DNA of 7,427 nt from DASQDT01 sp036380435 (lineage in GTDB: Bacteria; Acidobacteriota; Blastocatellia; Pyrinomonadales; Pyrinomonadaceae), in assembly GCA_036380435.1 (NCBI GenBank), contig DASVES010000498.1, forward strand, positions 1 through 7,427, in the 5' to 3' direction. Both the position numbers and the translations under genes were made by a program. This document shows positions 1 to 5,903 of this stretch, piece after piece (the first letter of the stretch is position 1; each line of letters begins with the position of its first letter). The notes under the pieces are model-generated. The model was not told the DNA's origin. It saw only the letters and a program-made list of their open reading frames with translations, and ran no database searches.

Positions 1-966
1 CGCCCGTGGGCCGAGGGGATTTTCGAGGGCGCCGACTTCATCGACGAACTCCTCCCGCTCAGCGGCAAGTCTAAGGGCGCCACCGCCCTCCTCTCACAAG
101 CGCGCGAGCTGCGCCGCCGACGCTTCGACCTCGCGCTCCTCCTCCCCAACGCCTTCGCGCCCGCCCTCGCCACCTTCGCGGCGCGCGTGCCCCTGCGCGT
201 CGGCTACGCGACGGACGGGCGCCGCACGCTTCTCACGCACCCGCTGGCCGCGCCCTCGTGGCGGGGCGAGCGGCACGAAGTTTATTACTACCTCAACCTC
301 GTCGCCGAGCTTGAACGATTGCTCCACGGCCGGAAGACCGCAGTCGTGAGCGAGCCGCGCGGCGAGCCTCAGCCGCGCGGCGAGTTGGCCGTCTCCGACG
401 AGCGACGACGAGCGGCACGTGCGCTTTTGCGCGAGACGGGTGCGCGCGAGGAGTTGCCGCTTGTCGCCATTTGTCCCGGCTCGACCAACAGCCGCGCGAA
501 GCGTTGGCCCGCCGAGCGCTTCGCGGCTGTCGCCGACATGCTGTGTGTGCGCGACGGCGCGCAGGTCGTACTCATCGGCGCGGCCGAAGAGCGCGACGTG
601 TCCGAAGAGGTCGCGCGCCACATGACGCAACGCCCTTTGATTCTTACCGGGCGCACGAGTCTTGCTGAGACGGCCGCCCTGCTCGCCGTCGCCGATTTGC
701 TCGTGACGAACGACACGGGGCCGGCGCACCTGGCGGCGGCCGTCGGCTGCCCCGTCGTCGTCATCTTCGGCCCGACCAACCCCTTGACCACGCGCCCCTT
801 CTCCGAGTCGGCCGAGATCGTCCGACACCCGCCCGACTGCGCCCCCTGCATGCTGCGCGACTGCCCCATCGACCACCGCTGCATGACGGCCATCACGCCC
901 GAAGAGGTCTACGGCCGCGCTTCCGTAATCGTGGCCCGCGCGCGCCGGTTCGAGGTCGCCCGATGA
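1..966 (+). CDS. waaF: Lipopolysaccharide heptosyltransferase II, 3' part (5' end outside window)
   Basis: Frame 1 is open from the first base to TGA at 964-966, giving 321 residues. The N-terminus, roughly 45-50 residues including the family's catalytic Asp, lies upstream of the window. WaaF is a GT9 glycosyltransferase that transfers L,D-heptose from ADP-heptose to the first core heptose at the inner face of the cytoplasmic membrane. Visible support (window residue numbers): LPNAF and the following VGYATDG in the N-terminal Rossmann half, CPGSTNSRAKRWP (the donor-site loop region), and the GT9 hallmark NDTGPAHLAAAVGCPVV from residue 237, followed by FGPTNP. A four-cysteine cluster (C280, C283, C288, C294) follows that motif. 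A GTG at 187 could be mistaken for a start, but the homologous sequence continues upstream of it. The 3' end overlaps gmhB by ATGA, so the two are probably translationally coupled. The WaaF call, rather than another GT9, rests on the LPNAF region and the neighbours. Confidence 0.9.
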   Translation, partial: RPWAEGIFEGADFIDELLPLSGKSKGATALLSQARELRRRRFDLALLLPNAFAPALATFAARVPLRVGYATDGRRTLLTHPLAAPSWRGERHEVYYYLNLVAELERLLHGRKTAVVSEPRGEPQPRGELAVSDERRRAARALLRETGAREELPLVAICPGSTNSRAKRWPAERFAAVADMLCVRDGAQVVLIGAAEERDVSEEVARHMTQRPLILTGRTSLAETAALLAVADLLVTNDTGPAHLAAAVGCPVVVIFGPTNPLTTRPFSESAEIVRHPPDCAPCMLRDCPIDHRCMTAITPEEVYGRASVIVARARRFEVAR

Positions 967-1544
967 CGGAAAGACGCGCTGTCTTCATCGACCGCGACGG
1001 GACGATCTCCGAGGAGGTCGGCTACGTCAATCACCCGTCGCGCTACCGCGTCTTCCCCTATGCGGCCGAGGCAATCAAACTTTTGAACGACGCGGGCTGG
1101 CTCGCCGTCCTCGTCACGAATCAGGCCGGCGTCGCCCGCGGCTACTTCGCCGAAGAGATGATCGGGGCCGTCCACGACCGTTTGGCGCGCGAGCTTGAGC
1201 GCGGCGGCGCGCGCCTCGACGCCGTCTACTATTGCCCACATCACCCCACGGTCGGCGCGCCGCCCTATCGACAGACTTGCGACTGTCGCAAACCGCGCCC
1301 CGGCCTCATCCGCCGCGCCGCCGACGACCTTCGCATCGACACGGCCGCGAGCTGGATGGTCGGCGACCGCTACGGCGACGTGGAGCTGGCGCGCAACGCC
1401 GGCCTGCGCTCCGCCTTCGTCCTCTCCGGCTACGGCCTCGGCGAATGGGAGCACCAGCGGCCGACCTGGACACACCAACCCGACCTCGTCGCCGACAACC
1501 TGCTCGAAGCCGTGCGCGAGATTTTAGGAAGGGAGAATGGATAA
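963..1544 (+). CDS. gmhB: D-glycero-beta-D-manno-heptose 1,7-bisphosphate 7-phosphatase
   Basis: A 193-residue HAD-superfamily phosphatase of the usual GmhB length. It removes the 7-phosphate from heptose 1,7-bisphosphate in the cytoplasm, between the kinase and adenylyltransferase steps encoded just downstream. HAD motif I is DRDGT at 10-14 (nucleophile D10, acid/base D12), motif II is T52 in VTNQAG, motif III is K110, and motif IV is GDRYGD at 134-139. The GmhB zinc ligands are all present: C91 and H93 in CPHHP, and C106 and C108 in TCDCRKP, matching the C-x-H...C-x-C arrangement of the E. coli enzyme. The start ATG lies inside the waaF stop (ATGA), and GAGG at 952-955 is a well-placed ribosome binding site. 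The TAA stop (1542-1544) sits in the first unit of a heptamer repeat element, so the C-terminus may have been set by that insertion. Confidence 0.95.
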   Translation: MTERRAVFIDRDGTISEEVGYVNHPSRYRVFPYAAEAIKLLNDAGWLAVLVTNQAGVARGYFAEEMIGAVHDRLARELERGGARLDAVYYCPHHPTVGAPPYRQTCDCRKPRPGLIRRAADDLRIDTAASWMVGDRYGDVELARNAGLRSAFVLSGYGLGEWEHQRPTWTHQPDLVADNLLEAVREILGRENG

Positions 1545-1643
1545 GTGATAAGTGATGAGTGATAAGTGATGAGAAAAAGCTTTGCTGTTAGCTGTTAGCT
1601 TATAGCTCTTATCACTTATCACTTATAACTCATCACTTACCAC
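1539..1643. repeat. Heptamer inverted-repeat element, copy 1 (imperfect palindrome)
   Basis: The whole gap between gmhB and rfaE1 is periodic at 7 bp. The left arm (about 1539-1572) is built of GTGATAA and GTGATGA units. The right arm (about 1609-1643) is built of the reverse complements TTATCAC and TCATCAC, with degenerate units TTATAAC and TTACCAC. Over four aligned units (28 positions) the arms match at about 24, so the RNA would fold into an imperfect stem. The loop (about 1573-1608) holds a second heptamer series (TTGCTGT, TAGCTGT, TAGCTTA, TAGCTCT) in the same 7-bp register. The span 1540-1644 is exactly 15 heptamers. The first unit carries the gmhB stop codon, and rfaE1 starts 6 bases after the last one. 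A + strand copy of the same family lies at 3183-3267. The element is much richer in A+T than its surroundings and encodes no protein. Its function is unknown. Comparable heptanucleotide tandem repeats (STRR) are known from cyanobacteria. Confidence 0.9.
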
Positions 1644-1649
1644 TTCATT

Positions 1650-2684
1650 ATGCTTGAGGCGTTGGCGCGTTCGTTTGCGGGGCGGAGGGTCGTGGTGCTG
1701 GGCGACCTCGTGGCGGATCAGTTCGTCTACGGGGAGATCAGCCGCGTCTCGCGCGAGGCGCCGGTGCTCATCCTGCGGCACGAGCGGACGGAGACGGTGC
1801 CCGGCGGCGCGGCGAACTGCGCGGCCAACCTCGCCTCGCTGGGCGCGCGCGCGCGCGTCGTCGGCACGGTCGGCGACGACGCGGCCGGGGGCGCGTTGCT
1901 CGAACGCCTGAACGAGATGGGTGTTGACTGCGGCGGCGTGGCAATCCTTCCGGGCGCGCAGACCACGACGAAGGTTCGCCTGCTCGCCGGCCACGCTCAC
2001 TCGACGCGCCAGCAGGTCATCCGCATGGACTACGAGGGCGCAACGCCCGCCGGAGCGGACGCCGGCGCACAAATCGTCGAGCATCTGCGACTCGCCTGCG
2101 CCGACGCGGAGGCTGTCATCGTCTCCGATTACAACTACGGCGTCGCCGGCGCGGAGGCCGTCGAGGTTTTGCGCGCGTCGTTCGTCGGCGAGGGTCGGCC
2201 CGTGCTCGTCGATTCGCGTTTCCGGCTGCCGGAGTTCGCGGGGTTCACGTCGGCGACGCCGAACGAGGACGAGGTCGAGCACGTTGCGGGCCGGCGGCTG
2301 GAGACGCTGGAGGCGCTGGAGGCGGCGGGCCGTGAGCTGCGCGAGCGTCTGCGGATGAAGGCGTTGCTGATTACGCGCGGGAGCCGAGGCGTGATGCTCG
2401 TCGAGGAGGGAGCCGCACCGGTGCATATCGAGGCGGTGGGCGCGCTTGAGGCCGTGGACGTGACGGGCGCGGGTGACACCGTCATCGCCGCCTACGCCCT
2501 CGCCCTCGCCTCCGGCGCGTCCTTCGCCGACGCCGCGCGGCTCGCCAACCACGCCGGCGGCCTCGTCGTCATGAAGCGCGGCACGGCCTGCGTCCGGCTC
2601 GACGAGCTGCTGGCCTCCGTCTCGCGACGCGAGGCGGAGCAGGCGCCAGCAATTCGACAGGATTCTTTCTCTAAGTCAGAATAG
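1650..2684 (+). CDS. rfaE1: D-glycero-beta-D-manno-heptose 7-phosphate kinase (HldE N-terminal-domain homologue)
   Basis: A 344-residue PfkB/ribokinase-family sugar kinase that phosphorylates heptose 7-phosphate at C1 with ATP, yielding the bisphosphate used by GmhB. Key positions: GDLVADQFVYG at 18-28, the substrate-binding GGAAN at 52-56, SDYNYG at 159-164, TPNEDE at 203-208, ITRGSRG at 241-247, and the PfkB signature DVTGAGD at 270-276 with catalytic base D276. The length fits a stand-alone kinase domain. The adenylyltransferase half is the next gene, 9 bp downstream, in the same order as the domains of bifunctional HldE. The ATG at 1650 gives the conserved N-terminus, but no Shine-Dalgarno sequence precedes it because the heptamer element ends 6 bases before. 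The C-terminal tail (about residues 328-344) is polar and not obviously part of the fold. Assignment to the ADP-beta-heptose route, rather than the GDP-alpha route, follows from the RfaE2 partner. Confidence 0.93.
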   Translation: MLEALARSFAGRRVVVLGDLVADQFVYGEISRVSREAPVLILRHERTETVPGGAANCAANLASLGARARVVGTVGDDAAGGALLERLNEMGVDCGGVAILPGAQTTTKVRLLAGHAHSTRQQVIRMDYEGATPAGADAGAQIVEHLRLACADAEAVIVSDYNYGVAGAEAVEVLRASFVGEGRPVLVDSRFRLPEFAGFTSATPNEDEVEHVAGRRLETLEALEAAGRELRERLRMKALLITRGSRGVMLVEEGAAPVHIEAVGALEAVDVTGAGDTVIAAYALALASGASFADAARLANHAGGLVVMKRGTACVRLDELLASVSRREAEQAPAIRQDSFSKSE

Positions 2685-2693
2685 GCGTCTCGG

Positions 2694-3200
2694 ATGGAGC
2701 ACACAGAAGAACAGCCGTGGGTCAGCGCGGGGGCGCGCATACTGGAGCGCAACCGTCTGATCGCGCGCGTGGCGATTGCCCGCAAGGGCGGCGCGCGCGT
2801 CGTCTTCGCCAACGGCTGCTTCGACGTGCTGCACGTCGGCCACGTCCGCTATCTGGAGTCGGCGCGGGCGCTGGGCGACCTGCTCGTCGTCGGCATCAAT
2901 TCCGACGAGCAGGTGCGCGCGCTAAAAGGTGAGGGCCGTCCGTTTGTGCCTGAACGCGAGCGCGCCGAGGTCATCGCCTCCTTGCGCGCGGTCGATTTCG
3001 TCACCGTCTTCCACGAGCCGACGGTCGAGAAACTCCTTCTCGCCATCCGCCCCAACATCCACGCCAAGGGCACCGACTACACCGAAGACACCGTCCCCGA
3101 GCGCGACATCGTCCGCTCCTACGGCGGGCGCGTCTGCATCGTCGGCGACCCGAAGGATCATTCGAGCACGCAATTGGTCAGAGTGATAAGTGATGAGTGA
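2694..3200 (+). CDS. rfaE2: D-glycero-beta-D-manno-heptose 1-phosphate adenylyltransferase (HldE C-terminal-domain homologue)
   Basis: A 168-residue cytidylyltransferase-fold enzyme that activates heptose 1-phosphate with ATP to ADP-D,D-heptose, the nucleotide sugar that after epimerisation feeds WaaC and WaaF. The catalytic nucleotide-binding motif is FANGCFDVLHVGH at 38-50 with HVGH at 47-50. Further conserved blocks are GINSDEQVR at 67-75, a KGEGRPFVPE segment at 78-87, HAKGTDYTEDTVPE at 123-136, and the C-terminal HSST at 156-159 that corresponds to the family's RSTT-like signature. The last five residues (VISDE) and the TGA stop are encoded by units of the second heptamer element, so the native C-terminus has been replaced or extended. 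It lies 9 bp after rfaE1 and is probably cotranscribed. Only a weak AGG (2683-2685) precedes the ATG, so coupling to rfaE1 is likely. Confidence 0.94.
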   Translation: MEHTEEQPWVSAGARILERNRLIARVAIARKGGARVVFANGCFDVLHVGHVRYLESARALGDLLVVGINSDEQVRALKGEGRPFVPERERAEVIASLRAVDFVTVFHEPTVEKLLLAIRPNIHAKGTDYTEDTVPERDIVRSYGGRVCIVGDPKDHSSTQLVRVISDE

Positions 3201-3267
3201 TAAGTGATAAGAAAGAGAACAAGTCGCCTCTCTTCCTTCTTATCACTTATCACTCATCACTTATCAC
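3183..3267. repeat. Heptamer inverted-repeat element, copy 2 (perfect 31-bp stem)
   Basis: The left arm 3183-3213 (units GTGATAA, GTGATGA, GTGATAA, GTGATAA, then GAA) is the exact reverse complement of the right arm 3237-3267, 31 of 31 positions. The loop of 23 bases (3214-3236) is not related to the loop of copy 1. The element overlaps the last five codons and stop of rfaE2 and ends 7 bases before the waaC ATG. In RNA it would form a very stable hairpin holding the rfaE2 stop codon. Reading the left arm, each unit contains TGA and TAA or TGA, and because 7 is not a multiple of 3 all frames are closed within a few units. The right arm (TTATCAC units) has no stop in any frame. No poly-U run follows the stem, so it does not look like a classical intrinsic terminator. 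Function unknown; an intergenic repeat of the cyanobacterial STRR type is the closest known analogy. Confidence 0.93.
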
Positions 3268-3274
3268 CGCCTTT

Positions 3275-4372
3275 ATGAACATTCTTTTCGTCAAACTCGG
3301 GAGCATCGGCGACATCGTGCATACGCTGCCCGCCCTCGCGGCCGTGCGGCGGGCGTTGCCGGAGGCCGAAATTTCGTGGGTGGTGGAGCGCCGCGCGGCG
3401 GAAATTTTGAGGGACAACCCGGCCGTAAAAAACCTCATCGTAATCGACACGAAGGCCTTGAGGCGCCGGCCGGTGTCTGGGGAGACGCTGTTGGCAACGC
3501 GCCAGCAGTTACGCCGGCTACGCGCCTCGGCCTTCGATTTTTCTTTAGACTTCCAGGGACTCCTCAAATCCGCAACCATCGCGCGCCTTTCGGGTGCGCG
3601 CCGCCGCTTCGGCTTTGCACACCAACACCTGCGTGAGCCGGCCAGCCGCTTTCTGCTGTCCGACACCGTACAGACGCCGGCCCGCACCCACGTCATCCGC
3701 AAAAATCTCGCGCTCGCCGCCGGCGCGCTCGGCATCGACGTGCCCGCCGAGGCCGACGAGTTTGAATTCCCCATCGGCTTGAGACCCGAGCACGAGTGCG
3801 AGGCCGACGGCATCGCCGCGCGCGTCGGCTCACCCTTCGCCATCCTGAACCCGGCCGGCGGCTGGCCGACGAAACTCTGGAGCCCCGAACGCTACGGCGC
3901 GCTGGCCGACCAGATTTTCGAGCGCCACGGCCTGCGCTCGGCCGTCACTCACGGGCCCGGCGAGCTGGAGCTGGCGAAGACGGTCGAGAAGGCAAGCCGC
4001 CTCGGCGTGGCCCACGCGGCGACCCCTTCGCTCAGAGGATTCTACGCGCTGGCGCGGCGGACGGCCCTCTACGTCGGCGGCGACACGGGGCCGACTCATC
4101 TGGCCGTCGCCGCGGGCGCGCCCGTCGTCGGACTGTTCGGCCCAACCGAGTGGTGGCGCAACGGCAGCCCGCGCCCCGAAGACATCTGTGTTGAGCGCAC
4201 GGACATCGACTGCCGCACGGACTGCCACCGGCGCTCGTGCTCGAAGTGGATATGCATGGACATCGAGGTCGAGCGCGTGGCGGGGGCCGTGTCGGAGAGG
4301 TTGCGGCGCGCAGGGATGGTCGCCGCGGCCGGAGCGCCGACGCGTGCGGAGAGGCTGACGAGTGGCGCGTAG
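3275..4372 (+). CDS. waaC: Lipopolysaccharide heptosyltransferase I
   Basis: A 365-residue GT9 enzyme that transfers the first L,D-heptose from ADP-heptose to Kdo2-lipid A on the inner membrane. The start MNILFVKLGSIGDIVHTLP matches the family N-terminus, with predicted catalytic base D13. Other support: LDFQGLLKSA at 91-100, NPAGGWPTKLWSPERY at 192-207 (K200 probably at the phosphate site), and the GT9 signature GGDTGPTHLAVAAGAP at 268-283 (D270) followed by FGPTEWW. A four-cysteine cluster (C313, C317, C322, C327) follows, echoing that of WaaF, and then an Ala/Arg-rich tail that makes it longer than E. coli WaaC (about 320). An in-frame GTG at 3197 would add 26 residues, but these are heptamer-derived (LITYHSSLIT), so ATG 3275 is preferred. 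No Shine-Dalgarno sequence is visible before it. The 3' end overlaps the next gene by 11 bp. Confidence 0.92.
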   Translation: MNILFVKLGSIGDIVHTLPALAAVRRALPEAEISWVVERRAAEILRDNPAVKNLIVIDTKALRRRPVSGETLLATRQQLRRLRASAFDFSLDFQGLLKSATIARLSGARRRFGFAHQHLREPASRFLLSDTVQTPARTHVIRKNLALAAGALGIDVPAEADEFEFPIGLRPEHECEADGIAARVGSPFAILNPAGGWPTKLWSPERYGALADQIFERHGLRSAVTHGPGELELAKTVEKASRLGVAHAATPSLRGFYALARRTALYVGGDTGPTHLAVAAGAPVVGLFGPTEWWRNGSPRPEDICVERTDIDCRTDCHRRSCSKWICMDIEVERVAGAVSERLRRAGMVAAAGAPTRAERLTSGA

Positions 4373-4955
4373 GGGCGGGACGTGGATGCAGCGCTGGCGC
4401 GTGCCGCTCGGGTTCCTGTGCGGCCCCGTCTTCATCCTGCTGGCCGAGCCGCGCCCGTGGACGCTCGCCGTCGGAGGCTGTGTCGCCATTGCCGGTCTCG
4501 CCCTGCGCGCGTGGGCCGCCGGCCACATCCGCAAGAACGCACAGCTCGCGATCTCCGGCCCATACGCACACACGCGCAACCCCCTTTATCTCGGCAGCTT
4601 TCTCATCGGCCTCGGCTTCACCGTCGCGGCCGGGCGGCCACTGCTCCTCGGCGCACTCTTCGCGGCCCTCTTTCTGGGCATCTATCTTCCGGTGATGCGC
4701 GTCGAAGCTGCGACGCTGGGGGAGCTTTTCGGCGACGAGTATCGCGCCTACGCGCGCGCCGTCCCGCTCTACATCCCCCGTTTGACTCCTTACGCGGAAG
4801 GCGCGTCGAGACAGGTGAGGTTCGACGCCGGTCTTTACATGCGCTACCGCGAGTATCGCGCGGCGCTCGGCCTCGCGCTGGCGTGGGGCATGCTGGCGCT
4901 AAGGGATTACGGCGTGCTCGCCTTCAAGGCGCTGCTTGCCAACTTCGCAAACTGA
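4362..4955 (+). CDS. Isoprenylcysteine carboxyl methyltransferase (ICMT)-like integral membrane protein
   Basis: A 197-residue polytopic membrane protein. The ICMT/phospholipid-methyltransferase signature is clear: GPYAHTRNPLYLG at 66-78, then E115 and GDEYRAYARAVP at 124-135, which in this family form the S-adenosylmethionine pocket. Hydrophobic spans lie near 13-31, 36-54, 78-92, 94-112 and 167-187. The last, after the catalytic motif, is an extra C-terminal segment. The GTG start at 4362 is preceded by GGAGAGG at 4348-4354 with 7-base spacing and lies inside the 3' end of waaC. ATG 4386 is a possible alternative. Bacterial members methylate varied small or lipidic acceptors, and the substrate cannot be read from sequence. 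The position directly after waaC suggests, as inference only, an envelope lipid or glycolipid acceptor. Confidence 0.82.
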   Translation: MARRGGTWMQRWRVPLGFLCGPVFILLAEPRPWTLAVGGCVAIAGLALRAWAAGHIRKNAQLAISGPYAHTRNPLYLGSFLIGLGFTVAAGRPLLLGALFAALFLGIYLPVMRVEAATLGELFGDEYRAYARAVPLYIPRLTPYAEGASRQVRFDAGLYMRYREYRAALGLALAWGMLALRDYGVLAFKALLANFAN

Positions 4956-4981
4956 GTTCCGAAGTGAAAAGACTTTCCACG

Positions 4982-5902
4982 ATGAACCGACTCCGCACCG
5001 CGTTGGCCGCCGTCGCCCTCCTGTTCGCCGTCTTGACGCCGGCCTACGCCGCCGCATCCGGCTCCGACGCCGCGCCGACGCGCAGGGAGTCGCCCGCGCC
5101 GTTGCCCTTCGAGCCGACCGAACAGCTCGTCTACGAGGGGAGTTTTTCCAAGCTGCTCCTGCGCGGCATCAAGATCGCCGAGTTCAGGTTCACGTCCGGG
5201 CGACCGGACGAGGCTCAGTTGAAGAGTGTGTCGGCGGGAGCGTCAAACGTCGCCGCTTCGACCGCCGCCGCCGATTCTGCGGCGCGCGTCCACCTCATCG
5301 GCGACGTGAAGTCCGCCGGCTGGTTCCAACGTCTCTTCAGCATCGACTTCCACTTCCGCGTCGAGTCGCTTGTCGAGCGCGCCGGCTTCTCGGTGCTGAG
5401 CACGAAGAAGCTCGACGAGCAGGGCAAGCGCGTCCGCACGAGCGAGGCTATGTTCGACCGCGTCGGCAAGCAGGTTTCGTGGACGGAAGTTGATCCGAAC
5501 GACCCGAAGCGCGAGCCGAGAATTGTCAACACGCCGCTCGAAGGCGCCGCGCAGGACATCGTCTCCGCCGTCTACTTCCTGCGCACGCAACAGCTCACAC
5601 CGGGGCGCAGCTTCGAGATCGTGCTCAGCGACTCGGGGCAGGTCTACCGCGTGCCGGCGACGGTCGTGGCCGAGCCAAAGCGGATAAAGACGGTGCTGGG
5701 CAAGGTGTCGGTCGTCCGCGTCGAGGTCGCGCTCTTTGGCGAGGGCCGCCCCGTCGAGGGCGAAGGCAAGATGTCGATCTGGTTCACTGACGACGCGCGC
5801 CGCGTCCCCGTCCGCGCGCGCATGTCGAGCGACATCGGCATGATCGACATCAAGCTCAAGTCCGTCTCGACCAACCCGCCCGTTCAAGCTCAGAACAGGT
5901 AA
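4982..5902 (+). CDS. Secreted DUF3108-family protein
   Basis: A 306-residue protein beginning with a Sec signal peptide: basic NRLR, a hydrophobic stretch at about 6-19, and probable cleavage after AYA at 21-23. There is no lipobox cysteine, so it should be a soluble periplasmic or outer-membrane-associated protein. The mature part resembles DUF3108: PFEPTEQLVYEGSF near 42-55, GIKIAEFRF at 62-70, FQRLFSIDFHFRVES at 115-129, a run of beta-strand-like segments, AQDIVSAVYFLR at 190-201, and a closing IWFTDDARRVPVRARM at 266-281. Residues 71-101 look like a low-complexity loop. The gap to the preceding gene is only 26 bp, suggesting cotranscription with the LPS genes. The ATG at 4982 has no strong ribosome binding site. 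An in-frame GTG at 4964 would add six residues before the signal peptide. The biochemical role of this family is not known to me. Confidence 0.8.
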   Translation: MNRLRTALAAVALLFAVLTPAYAAASGSDAAPTRRESPAPLPFEPTEQLVYEGSFSKLLLRGIKIAEFRFTSGRPDEAQLKSVSAGASNVAASTAAADSAARVHLIGDVKSAGWFQRLFSIDFHFRVESLVERAGFSVLSTKKLDEQGKRVRTSEAMFDRVGKQVSWTEVDPNDPKREPRIVNTPLEGAAQDIVSAVYFLRTQQLTPGRSFEIVLSDSGQVYRVPATVVAEPKRIKTVLGKVSVVRVEVALFGEGRPVEGEGKMSIWFTDDARRVPVRARMSSDIGMIDIKLKSVSTNPPVQAQNR

Positions 5903-5903
5903 T

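Noticed and set aside
94..876. Long - strand open frame (260 aa) opposite waaF
   Set aside because: Arg/Gly/Ala-rich low-complexity product with no recognisable motif. It is complementary to a clear GT9 gene and is a typical antisense frame in GC-rich DNA.
1582..1606. Sigma-70-like promoter TTGCTG...TATAGC in the loop of heptamer copy 1
   Set aside because: Spacing is only 13 bases and the matches come from the repeat itself.
1623..2552. Long - strand open frame (309 aa) opposite rfaE1
   Set aside because: No family features, and its codon pattern mirrors the PfkB kinase on the + strand.
3183..3267. CRISPR array
   Set aside because: Units are 7 bp with no spacers and are arranged as an inverted repeat.
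3197..3274. GTG 3197 as the start of waaC
   Set aside because: The 26 added residues are translated heptamer repeat. The conserved GT9 N-terminus begins at ATG 3275.
3830..4579. - strand open frame (249 aa) across the waaC/ICMT junction
   Set aside because: Spans two well-supported + strand genes and has no recognisable domain.
4382..4981. Upstream extension of the DUF3108 reading frame to 4382
   Set aside because: The added 200 residues are Arg-rich and overlap the ICMT-like gene. A signal peptide begins at 4982.
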